Source: Peribacillus frigoritolerans
Lineage (GTDB): Bacteria > Bacillota > Bacilli > Bacillales > DSM-1321
Reading direction: 5' to 3'
NCBI RefSeq assembly: GCF_040250305.1
Contig: NZ_CP158190.1
Span: forward strand, 2,698,001 to 2,762,000
DNA length: 64,000 nucleotides
Shown: piece after piece, positions 33,543 to 43,792 of the stretch
Layout of the letters: each line of letters starts with the position of its first letter
Numbering within the stretch: position 1 is the stretch's first letter
Translations under genes and position numbers: made by a program
The notes under the pieces: generated by a model
Seen by the model: only the letters and a program-made list of their open reading frames with translations
What the model was told of the DNA's origin: nothing
Database searches by the model: none

Positions 33543-34889
33543 CTAAGCAGGTAAATCGTTATTGCCGGCATCCGTTGGTTGCTGTATGGCTGCAGCCTTA
33601 TTGGAAGCTAGCACGAACGGTAGATAGACAAGCGTTGAAACAGCCAGACAGACGAATCCAATAACCAAGGCCATCCAGTTTCCGCCAGTACCAAAGAATG
33701 CAATAAGCGGACCAGGCGTCGTCCACGGCACAGTATAGGCTATCGGCGGTATCAGCTCTGTTGTGATCGCGATATAGCCGATCAAGATGTTTACTGCCGG
33801 CACCAGGATGAAAGGGAAGATCAATATTGGATTAAGTACAACTGGCAATCCAAAGATGATCGGTTCATTGATATTGAAGATACCCGGTGCAATGGAAAGC
33901 TTTCCGATATCGTGATAATCCTTTCTTCTTGATGCGATGAAAATGGCAATGATCAATCCCAGGGTCATGCCTGATCCACCGTAATTGGCGAAAGCATCAT
34001 TGATAGCCCAAGTAACAGGGTAGGGAGCTCCCCAGGCAGATCCATGTGAAGCGACATAGTTCAGGTTTTCAAGCGTTGCCTCCGCAAACATTCCTTCCCT
34101 GATTGCGGCAACTGTATTAGGACCATGAATCCCGAAGACCCAGAGGAGATTCGATACTATGGCCAGGATAATTAACGAGAATATATTGGTTCCCAAGTTT
34201 TTCAATGGGGTCTGGATCGCTGCATATATCAATTCATGGATCCCATTTGGGTAGATAGCTAGAATGATTGCATTACCAACTGAGAATAAAACTGTAATGA
34301 TGACGATTGGAAAAAGAACCTTGAATGTTCTCGAGATGGCTGGCGGTACGGACGCAGGCATCGTGATTTGAAGACGTTTCGATTTGGATAAACGGCTGAA
34401 GATCTCGCCCACGAGCAAGCCGATGATCATGGCTACGAAGAGACCCTGTGCCCCCACCCATTGAGTGGAAAGGAAATTCGTCCCGTCAACCACCGTATAA
34501 GCGGGATATACAATGAAGAAAGTGGAAAGGGCAGTTAATCCGCAAAGAAGGTCATCCGCCTTCATGGCTAAGGCGATATTCCTGGCAATTAGAAAGACGA
34601 TGAATATGGATAAAATACTGGTTGAACCATTCAATACTGGTGCGAATACCTGCTGGAAATCAGCCAAATTAGGAAATAGCTTATTCAAGAACAGCATCTT
34701 TGCAATGAATCCATCCGGAGCCAGTACAGCAAAATTCAGTAAAACGATCAATGAACCCGCAAGCGTGATTGGAAATGCTAATATAAAAGCGTCACGAATA
34801 GCAACAATATGCCTTTGAGAGTTCAGTTTAGCCGCGACAGGAACAAGGGCTTTTTCCATACCACGCTCAAAACTAGCCATGAATCCCAT
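33543..34889 (-). CDS. licC: PTS cellobiose/beta-glucoside-type IIC permease
   Basis: A 448-residue membrane protein of the lactose/cellobiose/chitobiose IIC class with about ten hydrophobic segments. The N-terminus GMEKALVPVAAKLNSQRHIVAIRDAFILAFPITLAGS is diagnostic. The substrate loop ends in NINEPIIFGLPVVLNP, which holds the conserved Asn-Glu, and GPLIAFFGTGGNW lies near the end. It moves and couples phosphorylation of beta-glucosides such as cellobiose. It is a separate IIC, matching separate IIA and IIB genes. Confidence 0.88.
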   Translation of the reverse strand: MGFMASFERGMEKALVPVAAKLNSQRHIVAIRDAFILAFPITLAGSLIVLLNFAVLAPDGFIAKMLFLNKLFPNLADFQQVFAPVLNGSTSILSIFIVFLIARNIALAMKADDLLCGLTALSTFFIVYPAYTVVDGTNFLSTQWVGAQGLFVAMIIGLLVGEIFSRLSKSKRLQITMPASVPPAISRTFKVLFPIVIITVLFSVGNAIILAIYPNGIHELIYAAIQTPLKNLGTNIFSLIILAIVSNLLWVFGIHGPNTVAAIREGMFAEATLENLNYVASHGSAWGAPYPVTWAINDAFANYGGSGMTLGLIIAIFIASRRKDYHDIGKLSIAPGIFNINEPIIFGLPVVLNPILIFPFILVPAVNILIGYIAITTELIPPIAYTVPWTTPGPLIAFFGTGGNWMALVIGFVCLAVSTLVYLPFVLASNKAAAIQQPTDAGNNDLPA

Positions 34890-34922
34890 AAAATACCCCC
34901 CTGAATCATTCTTTTTTTTGTT

Positions 34923-35234
34923 TTATTGATCTTGACCAATAAGCTCTAATGCCCGATCGAGGATCGCGCTCCCGTTCATCGTTCCATATGCTCTCATTTC
35001 TATAACCTCTACTGGCACCCTTCCGTCTACAATGGCATCCACCTGTGCTTTTTGATATCTGACCTGAGGACCCAATAATACGACGTCCACTTCCTCAGCG
35101 GCTTTTGAGCATTCTGAAATGGGCAAGGCAACAATATCAATGGCGATGCCCTTATCCTTTGCAGCGTCATTCATTTTATTAACGAGCAAGCTGGTGGACA
35201 TTCCAGCTGCACATACCAATAGGATTTTTTTCAT
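34923..35234 (-). CDS. licB: PTS lactose/cellobiose-type IIB component
   Basis: A 103-residue protein with the phosphorylated Cys8 in the P-loop (ILLVCAAGMSTSLLV). The rest follows the IIB cellobiose fold (VVLLGPQVRYQKAQ). It transfers phosphate from IIA to the sugar bound by IIC. It lies 3 bp after the GH1 gene stop and 33 bp before the IIC gene. Confidence 0.88.
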   Translation of the reverse strand: MKKILLVCAAGMSTSLLVNKMNDAAKDKGIAIDIVALPISECSKAAEEVDVVLLGPQVRYQKAQVDAIVDGRVPVEVIEMRAYGTMNGSAILDRALELIGQDQ

Positions 35235-35237
35235 TCA

Positions 35238-36788
<1,551 letters not shown>

Positions 36789-36811
36789 TCAGTTGTCATC
36801 TGTTACATAAA

Positions 36812-36828
36812 AGAAACAGGATGTTTCT
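36812..36828. promoter_or_regulatory. Palindrome between the regulator gene and the operon promoter
   Basis: AGAAAC and GTTTCT flank 5 nt, followed by TTTT on the minus strand. It could be an RpiR operator or a weak terminator of the regulator gene. A TGACGTCA palindrome lies nearby at 36784-36791. Confidence 0.4.
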
Positions 36829-36834
36829 CGTGAT

Positions 36835-37554
36835 CTATATCTTGTATATTTCTTTGGCAATCGCCTCTAACAGATAAACGACCGGAATTTGGGTGGTTAT
36901 ATTCGATTTACCGCTGTATTCCTCTGTCACGAAATAGGATATATTCAAATCTGATATCCTTGCAATCGTACTGACTTTATTATTGGTTATGCTGACGATG
37001 GTGCTTCCCTCTTCTTTTAAACATTTTATAAGGTCAATGATCTCTATCGTTTCTCCAGACACACTCAAGGCAATCGTTACACTGTTACTTGAATACTTTG
37101 AATGGATTGGAAAGAAAGGATCCTTAATATATAAGGAAGATTTCCCAAGGCTGGAAACATAGCGTGACCCATATTCAGCCATAATGCCCGAGCTTCCAAT
37201 ACCAAGAAAAATGACACTCTCCGCTTTGGCAATCAGCCTCGCCGTTTCTTGAATATATGACTCGAAGCTTCCCTTCAGTGTCCTCTCTACAAATTCCGAC
37301 AAAGAATGTTGGGTACTCTTTAGCTTGACATGCTGTTTCTCACTTATATACATCTTAAGCTTCACTTTGAATTCAGAGTAACCAGCGCAATCAACCTTTC
37401 TGCAAAAACGAAGGATAGTGGAAGTAGAGACATGTGTCTCATCTGCGAGCTCCCTTATCCTCATATAAGAGACCTTTTCTGCGTTTTTGGTAATATAACC
37501 ATATAACGAACATTCCAATTCATTAAAAGATGCAATGGCTTCTCTAGTAAACAT
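36835..37554 (-). CDS. RpiR/MurR-family transcriptional regulator
   Basis: A 239-residue regulator. The N-terminal HTH_6 domain (TKNAEKVSYMRIRELADETHVSTSTILRFCRKVDCAGYSEFKVKLK) is followed by a SIS sugar-phosphate-binding domain (FLGIGSSGIMAEYGSRYVSSLGK ... SVSGETIEIIDLIKCLKEEG). RpiR regulators sense phosphosugars; here 6-phospho-glucosides are likely because it lies directly upstream of, and in the same direction as, the beta-glucoside operon. Whether it activates or represses cannot be read from the sequence. Confidence 0.85.
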   Translation of the reverse strand: MFTREAIASFNELECSLYGYITKNAEKVSYMRIRELADETHVSTSTILRFCRKVDCAGYSEFKVKLKMYISEKQHVKLKSTQHSLSEFVERTLKGSFESYIQETARLIAKAESVIFLGIGSSGIMAEYGSRYVSSLGKSSLYIKDPFFPIHSKYSSNSVTIALSVSGETIEIIDLIKCLKEEGSTIVSITNNKVSTIARISDLNISYFVTEEYSGKSNITTQIPVVYLLEAIAKEIYKI

Positions 37555-37878
37555 ATAAAAACTCCTTTTGAGTGTCAGTTAACGACCAAAGTCTCATTTT
37601 CATTTTCCATACTCGTATCTATATTTCGTTTTCTATGCCATTTCTCCTTTTATTACTTATAATACGTAGGTTATTTGGAAGATTGGTTCTGCTGGATAAG
37701 TTGAACAGTCTAAATAACGGCCTTTGAATAGCCAAATGTTGCATAATACTCGTAAAATACAAAAAAAGCAATTCACATGAAGTGTAATTGCTTTTTTTAG
37801 AAGTGTATAATTTCGAGCTTCGTCCACTCCATGGTAGATTATTAGTTTTTTTCGCCTAGTAATAATTAGCATCTGACA
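37555..37878. other. Intergenic stretch with one terminator
   Basis: Apart from the hairpin at 37761-37798 nothing is recognised. It holds the promoter of the RpiR gene at its left end. Confidence 0.5.
37761..37798. terminator. Terminator downstream of the EamA gene
   Basis: AAAAAAAGCAATT-CAC pairs with GTG-TAATTGCTTTTTTT with one bulge. A-run and T-run ends allow either direction. Confidence 0.7.
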
Positions 37879-38796
37879 TTACTTGTTTTTTACGATCGAT
37901 AAAATCGTAATGGTGCTAATAATGCAGAGCGTGCCAAGCCACTCGGCAAAACCGAATGTTACATTCAGCCAGAAAACGGATATTAAGGTTGCGGATAATG
38001 GTTCAACCGAAGCAAATAAACTTACCTCAGAAGCCGAGATGAATTTGGTACTTTCCAAATAAAAATAAAAAGCAATGATCGTACCGAAAATGATGATGAA
38101 TAAAACCGCTGAAAATGAAGGGAACGTCCAATTGCCTTCAAATGCCCATGGAGGATGGATTACGCTAAAGCATATGCCTCCAATCAGCATGCCCCAACCC
38201 ACAACAATCATCGCTCCCCATCTAGAAAGGAGTTTATAAGGCTGCAATGTATAGAACGCCAATGCAAAGGCTGATGTTACTCCCCAAAATACTGCCCAGC
38301 CGGAAATGGATAGTGTACGAATGCTTCCTCCCGTCACAAGCAAAAAAGTGCCTAAAATCGCTATGATCACAGCTACACTCACAGTAATGCTTGGAAAACG
38401 TTTGGAGCGAATGGCTAAATAACAAGTGATAAGCGCCGGTGCCAAGTATTGAAGGACTGTGGCAGTGGCTGCGTTGCCATGTTCAATCGCTGCAAAATAT
38501 GTGTATTGAACAGCGAGCATTCCTAGAATGGCAAAAAGGATAATTTGAAGCGCATCTTTTTTGGTTTTCCAAATCTCAAAAACTTTCAGCCTTTCATTCT
38601 TATAAGCGACACCCAATAAGATGATTCCAGAAAGCAACAAGCGTATAACAGTGAGCCACTCAGGACTGAATCCTTGCTGCTGAAACAGATATTGAGCTGC
38701 CGTCCCTGACACTCCCCATAACGCAGCACCAGTCAGTACTAGTGCAATCCCTTTGTTTCTTGTAGGTGATATAGCAACTAAAGTATCATTACTCAT
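37879..38796 (-). CDS. EamA-family (drug/metabolite) exporter
   Basis: A 305-residue membrane protein with ten hydrophobic segments, formed by two EamA repeats. The first begins GIALVLTGAALWGVSGTAAQYLF and contains AIEHGNAATATVLQYLAPALI; the second contains FYFYLESTKFISASEVSLFASVEPLSATLISVFWL. Family members export amino acids and metabolites. The gene overlaps the upstream GntR gene by 8 nt, so the regulator and transporter are co-transcribed. Substrate unknown. Confidence 0.85.
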   Translation of the reverse strand: MSNDTLVAISPTRNKGIALVLTGAALWGVSGTAAQYLFQQQGFSPEWLTVIRLLLSGIILLGVAYKNERLKVFEIWKTKKDALQIILFAILGMLAVQYTYFAAIEHGNAATATVLQYLAPALITCYLAIRSKRFPSITVSVAVIIAILGTFLLVTGGSIRTLSISGWAVFWGVTSAFALAFYTLQPYKLLSRWGAMIVVGWGMLIGGICFSVIHPPWAFEGNWTFPSFSAVLFIIIFGTIIAFYFYLESTKFISASEVSLFASVEPLSATLISVFWLNVTFGFAEWLGTLCIISTITILSIVKNK

Positions 38797-39484
38797 TTTT
38801 TTCTACCCCGCTTTTTACACGTTCCGTATGGGCTTGAATTCTTAAATAACTTTCTTTCCAATTCTTTTCTATCACCTTAAGCACCATAGTGAGATTTCCA
38901 TTCCTTAATGCGTGTATGATCTGATCATGCTCATCAACGGAAAGATGAACATCACTTACCTGATTGAAATAAAACAGTTCCATTCGTATAAGTTTTTGTT
39001 TGAGTCCCGATAGGATCCGCTTCATTTCATCATTTGTAGAAAGATTGATGTAAATGGAATGAAAGTCATTATCTTTCTGAACGGCCACCATTTGATTTCC
39101 TTCGTCGATTGCTTTTTTCACTTCATGATTGATGGCTTCCATTTCTATTAAGTGTTTTTCTTCAATGAAATCAAAAGCCTGTTCCATAGCCAGCTTTTCC
39201 AGTGTCCAAACAATGGAGTATATGTCTAATACACCATCGAATCGAATAGGGGAAACAATTGTTGAACGGCTCGGCTTGGTCTCGACAAATCCTTCATCCT
39301 CAAGCCTTAATAGTGCTTCTCTTATTGGGGTTCTGCTTACACCCAATTGCTCGGCTAATTCTTTATCGCGTAATTGCTGGCCTGGCGTTAGGTTTCCCTG
39401 GACAATCCAATCCCGCAATATCATGTATGCTTCTTCACGTACAGAAGTACGTTTTATTTTTTGAGATGAATTTGAATGCTTCAA
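38789..39484 (-). CDS. GntR-family transcriptional regulator, FadR-type
   Basis: A 231-residue regulator with an N-terminal winged helix (REEAYMILRDWIVQGNLTPGQQLRDKELAEQLGVSRTPIREALLRLEDEGFV) and a C-terminal all-helical FCD ligand domain (His and Asp residues in DNDFHSIYI and SVDEHDQIIHAL). FCD proteins sense small carboxylates or amino acids. It is the first gene of an operon with the EamA exporter. A perfect palindrome lies upstream at 39518-39540 and is probably its own operator. Confidence 0.85.
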   Translation of the reverse strand: MKHSNSSQKIKRTSVREEAYMILRDWIVQGNLTPGQQLRDKELAEQLGVSRTPIREALLRLEDEGFVETKPSRSTIVSPIRFDGVLDIYSIVWTLEKLAMEQAFDFIEEKHLIEMEAINHEVKKAIDEGNQMVAVQKDNDFHSIYINLSTNDEMKRILSGLKQKLIRMELFYFNQVSDVHLSVDEHDQIIHALRNGNLTMVLKVIEKNWKESYLRIQAHTERVKSGVEKNE

Positions 39485-39517
39485 CGGCTATACCTCCTTA
39501 AATTACCGATATATAAT

Positions 39518-39540
39518 ATGCAATATATCACATATTGCAT
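39518..39540. promoter_or_regulatory. Palindromic operator upstream of the GntR gene
   Basis: ATGCAATAT and ATATTGCAT are perfect complements separated by ATCAC, 34 bp ahead of the gene and next to a TATATAAT-like -10 element. Position and symmetry fit autoregulation by the GntR protein. Confidence 0.65.
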
Positions 39541-39886
39541 GCCGTAAGAAAGAAATTATAGAAAATTTATATCTGGATCCTTTGTTAAAACATCAAGCAC
39601 ATTTTAATAAAAGGGAATACTTCCATAGTAAAAACATTTCTTTTCGAATGATGAAAGTAATCCTTCTACCATGAGTCCTCGAGCTTTAAGATTTACAACG
39701 ATTCACTGAAAATAAGTTCTATTTTTTGTATATCCATAGTATGTATTTTTAAATTTTTAAAACACTAGACTGAGACTTACGACATTTGTAGTTTAGTGCT
39801 CCTGGAACTCACAAATATTGGATAGTTTTCGCGAATGAATTGGATACTTCTCACTTTATGACCATTTCAAGTGAAATTTGGTGTTT
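39541..39886. other. Intergenic stretch without recognisable features
   Basis: AT-rich, no ORF, hairpin or repeat that I could support. Confidence 0.45.
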
Positions 39887-40027
39887 CTAAAAAAATGTCT
39901 TGAAAATGTCTTGGTGCTGACCGCACTCATTACATGAATATTCTATTTCCAATGCATCTTCAGTTACTGTATGAACTGTCTCTTTTTTACAAGTTTCACA
40001 AAATCTCTTTTCGGATATTTCTTTCAT
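39887..40027 (-). CDS. Tiny zinc-ribbon protein of 46 residues
   Basis: Reading from ATG 40027 gives MKEISEKRFCETCKKETVHT, then a short acidic link and EYSCNECGQHQDIFKTFF. Two CxxC pairs (residues 10/13 and 32/35) form a classic zinc ribbon. GGAGTG lies 10 bp ahead of the start. Such mini-proteins resemble small DNA- or RNA-associated zinc ribbons found in Bacillus. It lies alone between the GntR operon and the methyltransferase gene. Confidence 0.6.
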   Translation of the reverse strand: MKEISEKRFCETCKKETVHTVTEDALEIEYSCNECGQHQDIFKTFF

Positions 40028-40167
40028 TTATCATTCACACTCCGTTTTATCATCTTTTTTGTAGTCTTGTTAATATTATTTTGCGAATATCCAACAGAAA
40101 AAATACCTTTTTCCTGAAGGACCTCAAAAAGAAGGTAAAGAATTCAGAGAAAAAGGTACTCAAATTG

Positions 40168-40986
40168 TTAATTTAACCTTGGATTCCAATACATCAAAGC
40201 TGCATGAAACGGATATTCGTATTCGAAAACTCCCTCTTTTTCCACCACATATTTATTTAGGATCGTTTTTACTTCATCGTAGGAAAAATGTTCATCAAGA
40301 ATTTTTGTTGTATTATCTCGGATCACTTCTTCAAAGGTGGAATAGATTTTTTTACTTTTCAATTTAACGATCTTACAGTCCGCCAGTATCCCAAGTTGAT
40401 ACAAAACATTCAAGATGTGTATGTAATCCCGTTTTCTTAAATTGATTGTATATCCTTGTTGCTGCAATTCCATATAATGAGGTTTTTCAGGGCCGGTTGT
40501 CATACCTACTATCACTAAACGGGCTGCAGACTCATTCATTTTTAATAAGGTTTGACCGATTTCTGTCATACGGTAATAACAATTAAAACCAAATACTACG
40601 TCAAATTTGTTTCTTTTGGTCTCACTTTCCCACTTATCATGAATCAACTCCATGTTTTCGAAACCTTTTTCGTTCGCCTGGGATTCCAAAAAATTGATAA
40701 TGCTTTTGGAACTATCTATACAAGTTAGCTTCCTGACTTCTTTTGCAATATCAAATGTATAATTTCCCCATCCAGGGCCGATTTCCAATACATGATCATC
40801 ATGTTTTAATAATGCCAATAACTCTTGCTGTACAATTTTTGCATAAGGGTCCGCTTTATGTTGCTTTTTCGCTGCAACCTTGGAAGCCCAAAAAGCTTCT
40901 TCTGCAGCATCATCTTTTAGCCTGTTAGGTATATTCCCTGTATGATCCGCCATTGCCTGTTTCCAAAGTTCAATATAATCTGTCAT
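40168..40986 (-). CDS. S-adenosylmethionine-dependent methyltransferase
   Basis: A 272-residue class I methyltransferase. The motif I region VLEIGPGWGNYTFDIA binds the cofactor, LTCIDSSKSIINFLES is motif II and FDVVFGFNCYYRM is the post-II/IV region. The N-terminal extension (YIELWKQAMADHTGNIPNRLKDDAAEEAFWASKVA) is seen in small-molecule methyltransferases of Bacillus and methanogens. The substrate is not evident. It is a single gene with a normal ATG start. Confidence 0.8.
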   Translation of the reverse strand: MTDYIELWKQAMADHTGNIPNRLKDDAAEEAFWASKVAAKKQHKADPYAKIVQQELLALLKHDDHVLEIGPGWGNYTFDIAKEVRKLTCIDSSKSIINFLESQANEKGFENMELIHDKWESETKRNKFDVVFGFNCYYRMTEIGQTLLKMNESAARLVIVGMTTGPEKPHYMELQQQGYTINLRKRDYIHILNVLYQLGILADCKIVKLKSKKIYSTFEEVIRDNTTKILDEHFSYDEVKTILNKYVVEKEGVFEYEYPFHAALMYWNPRLN

Positions 40987-41193
40987 CTTTTCTCCCCTGA
41001 ATTCGTATGTATTTATCGGCTTTCACAGTGGTTTGGAGTTGCATATTAGTTTGTTTCAAATTAAAGCAAACAGCCAAATACTTCCTCTTTTAAATATATT
41101 AGCATACCATAGCAAAAACTTTGTTTTACACATAAGAAAAAGGAGCAAAAACTTTGCTCCTGCATCAAATATTGCTTATTATTCTTTACACTT

Positions 41194-41649
41194 TTATCTT
41201 TTCGATAAAGCTGACCACGTATTTTCAAGCCATTTATCAAAGTCTGCTCCTTTTTCACCCTCATATGTATCATATATATCCATTCTCATCTTCTGGAGTT
41301 TCTCTTTGAATTCAGTATATGTGTGATTTTCTGGTAAACTCTTCTTGATCCTGACTAAGATTTTGGTCAAACCTTTGACCAACTCTCCTTTTTTCCTTGC
41401 TGGCAATTGAACATCTTCACCTAAACTTTTCAATTGACGGTAGGCTGCCTCTTGAACTTTATATACAGAATCATTACTCATGATATGTGTGAGAATGTCG
41501 ATTACTTGTTTACTTTTTGACTGACCTAATTCTTCGATCGCATCTAAACGTTCTCTCCAATTAGATTTGCGATTGGCAGATTTTTTTAATTCCTCATAGT
41601 TGGCAGGTAACTCGATACCCTTTGTTTCTTTGTTATTCAAATGAATCAT
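41194..41649 (-). CDS. HEAT-repeat-containing protein
   Basis: A 151-residue soluble, helix-rich protein. The first half has a HEAT-like pair of helices (NWRERLDAIEELGQSKSKQVIDILTHIMSNDSVYKVQEAAYRQLKSLGED). The second half is basic and then acidic (KIKKSLPENHTYTEFKEKLQKMRMDIYDTYEGEKGADFDKWLENTW). It probably binds a protein partner; no catalytic motif is seen. AGAAGGAGAA lies very close to the ATG. The gene stands alone. Confidence 0.7.
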   Translation of the reverse strand: MIHLNNKETKGIELPANYEELKKSANRKSNWRERLDAIEELGQSKSKQVIDILTHIMSNDSVYKVQEAAYRQLKSLGEDVQLPARKKGELVKGLTKILVRIKKSLPENHTYTEFKEKLQKMRMDIYDTYEGEKGADFDKWLENTWSALSKR

Positions 41650-41950
41650 TTCTCCTTCTGTCTTAGTATTCCGGATATCAAAATGTTAATCCGCTACTAC
41701 AATAATCCCATTACCAGGAATGGTTTATTACATTCCTTATTATACCCTTTTCCATATTTTAATATAGTTAAATTCCTAAATCATCTGTTGTATCCTCAAA
41801 TCAGTCGGGTGCCGGGGGTGCGATGCTTTGCTCTACAAACTTACTTGAACCTATAGCTCCAAAAGTAGCTTCAACAGTAAAAGGCATAAATCCTGCCTGG
41901 ATTCATGCCCCTATAGTTGACTATGAAGTATGCAGACAATAATAGCAAAT
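41650..41950. other. Intergenic stretch with a short coding-like relic
   Basis: From about 41809 a short frame reads GAGGAMLCSTNLLEPIAPK and continues to VCRQ at 41939. It looks like the tail of a lost gene, but I could not assign it. No terminator or repeat was found. Confidence 0.35.
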
Positions 41951-42778
41951 CTAGTCCACGTAATGTTTTTTATAATCTGGATGGATAGAAAACTTTTTAC
42001 GTAAATTGGCGAGATTTACACCAAAGCTTTCTTCTAATAGTTCTCTATGCTTCTCCATGATTTCCATCAGATACAAATCATGAATCATGACTTCTGTAAT
42101 GGGCATCACTAATCCTACATGCATGGTCCATGCTGCACGGCTATCTTTACCAAGCGAGACAATGCCTGCTACTACTTCTGAATCATCTCCACTGATAACA
42201 AGCCATCGTCCGCCATACTCTTCTGTAATTGCATAACCCATATAATGGAGGTAAACATTAGCAAAATCACATACGATTTCCCCATAGGCAATAATTGTTA
42301 CATTGACCCCTTTATTTGCTGCCTGTCTTAGTTCATACTCTAATTCTTCGAATTCGTCTTCCCAAATCTCTAAGAGTATTCTTTTTTTAGCAGATAATAT
42401 ACAAGCTTTTACCTTATCGAGTATTTCATTGCGTCCCATGATATTCCAGATATTTTCACGGTCATTTGCAGAACGTTCAAACTCCGCTAATGATTTTTCT
42501 GCCCGTTCAAAATTCTCTTCTGCTTTTATCCGTCGGTTTTTTATTAGTTCCTTTGCAGGTACAGGCGTATATTGTGGTGTGTTTCCAGGACTAACCAGAA
42601 TATCTCCTCTTATTGCGAGACTGTCCAGAATTTCATAGATTCTTGAACGTGGTACACCGGAGTTTTTTGCTACTGCATAGCCTGTTAATGGCGATTCTTC
42701 CAATAAGGTAAGATATGCTTTCGCTTCATATTCGGTAAAGTTTAGATTTTTTAATGTTTCTAAAATGTTTTCTTTCAT
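41951..42778 (-). CDS. TrmB-family transcriptional regulator
   Basis: A 275-residue regulator. The N-terminal TrmB helix-turn-helix (LKNLNFTEYEAKAYLTLLEESPLTGYAVAKNSGVPRSRIYEILDSLAIRGDI) is followed by a coiled segment and a C-terminal effector domain (RILLEIWEDEFEELEYELRQAANKGVNVTIIAYG). The family senses sugars or other metabolites. It diverges from a LysE-type exporter gene 140 bp away, with matching palindromes between them, so it very probably controls that exporter and itself. Confidence 0.85.
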   Translation of the reverse strand: MKENILETLKNLNFTEYEAKAYLTLLEESPLTGYAVAKNSGVPRSRIYEILDSLAIRGDILVSPGNTPQYTPVPAKELIKNRRIKAEENFERAEKSLAEFERSANDRENIWNIMGRNEILDKVKACILSAKKRILLEIWEDEFEELEYELRQAANKGVNVTIIAYGEIVCDFANVYLHYMGYAITEEYGGRWLVISGDDSEVVAGIVSLGKDSRAAWTMHVGLVMPITEVMIHDLYLMEIMEKHRELLEESFGVNLANLRKKFSIHPDYKKHYVD

Positions 42779-42802
42779 AATCCCTCCAACACAACCTTAG
42801 TC

Positions 42803-42816
42803 GCTACCTTTGTAAC
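42803..42816. promoter_or_regulatory. Probable operator copy 1 between trmB-like and lysE-like genes
   Basis: GCTACCTTTGTAAC is a degenerate version of the palindrome at 42877 and lies close to the regulator start. Confidence 0.5.
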
Positions 42817-42876
42817 TAATATTTTAACAAAATCTGTTGACGTTTTCCATTTTCATCTAATATACTTACATGAGTA

Positions 42877-42890
42877 GTTACTTTAGTAAC
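42877..42890. promoter_or_regulatory. Probable operator copy 2, perfect palindrome
   Basis: GTTACTTTAGTAAC is a perfect 6-2-6 palindrome, 28 bp before the LysE-type gene. Confidence 0.6.
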
Positions 42891-42918
42891 CACTATTAAA
42901 GAGGAGAGGAGAAATAGT

Positions 42919-43548
42919 ATGGATAGCTTACTTACATACATATCAATTGTTGCAATGATGGTTATTATACCAGGAGCAGATACTATGCTCTTAGTGAAAA
43001 ACACGCTTAGCCATGGTACAAAAGCTGGACGGTATACGGTTCTCGGAATGGCAACGGGACTTTCTTTTTGGACGTTTATTGCAATTCTTGGATTATCTGT
43101 TGTGATTGCGAAATCTGTGATTCTTTTCAGTGCAATCAAATATTTGGGAGCCGCCTACTTAATTTATTTAGGGATAAAAAGTTTTTTTGCTAAAAGCGTT
43201 TTTTCTTTAAAAGAAATTCAAGCACAAGCAAATACACCTGCAAAGCATTCAAACCGGCATAATAAAGATTCCTTTATGCAAGCATTACTTAATAATATAC
43301 TTAATCCAAAGACCGTTTTAGTTTATATTACAATCATGCCGCAATTTATCAATTTGAACGGAAATGTAAACCAGCAATTGATTATATTAGCCTTCATCTT
43401 AACCTTGCTCGCTGTAATGTGGTTTCTATTTCTTGTTTATCTAATTGATTACGCAAAAAAATGGATGAACAACTCCAAATTCCAGAAAGCATTCCAAAAA
43501 TCAACTGGCTTAATTTTAATTGGTTTTGGGATAAAAACAGGAATATAA
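42919..43548 (+). CDS. LysE/RhtB-family amino-acid exporter
   Basis: A 209-residue membrane protein with six hydrophobic segments. It has the family signature near the N-terminus (IIPGADTMLLVKNTLSHGTKAGRYTVLGMATGL), then KYLGAAYLIYLGIKSF and NNILNPKTVLVYITIMPQFI in the second half. It probably exports an amino acid or homoserine-lactone-like compound. GAGGAGAGGAG precedes the ATG. The TrmB-type regulator is divergent. Confidence 0.87.
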   Translation: MDSLLTYISIVAMMVIIPGADTMLLVKNTLSHGTKAGRYTVLGMATGLSFWTFIAILGLSVVIAKSVILFSAIKYLGAAYLIYLGIKSFFAKSVFSLKEIQAQANTPAKHSNRHNKDSFMQALLNNILNPKTVLVYITIMPQFINLNGNVNQQLIILAFILTLLAVMWFLFLVYLIDYAKKWMNNSKFQKAFQKSTGLILIGFGIKTGI

Positions 43549-43581
43549 ATTCATTTACTAACACATCTAATTTGATTCCAT

Positions 43582-43609
43582 CCGTTCAGATAATTGAACG
43601 GTTTTTTTT
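43582..43609 (+). terminator. Terminator after the LysE-type gene
   Basis: CCGTTCA/TGAACGG hairpin with a 6-nt loop and eight T residues. Confidence 0.9.
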
Positions 43610-43708
43610 ATTTACGAACCGGCACCGATAATGGCATAAACTCAATCTTTTGTTCGTACATATGGCACTGCATTATTGGTCGGCAAAGATTTTTCCGCCT
43701 TCATCATT

Positions 43709-43756
43709 AAAAACAAAAACGTCAGTATTTTGCCATAAGAGCAGGAAATACTGACG
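43709..43756 (-). terminator. Terminator of the glcD-glcF operon
   Basis: On the minus strand, CGTCAGTATTT/AAATACTGACG with a 15-nt loop, followed by TTTTTGTTTTT. Confidence 0.85.
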
Positions 43757-43792
43757 GGTAATGTCCTATGAAGTTTGAAGTATCCCTTTTTG

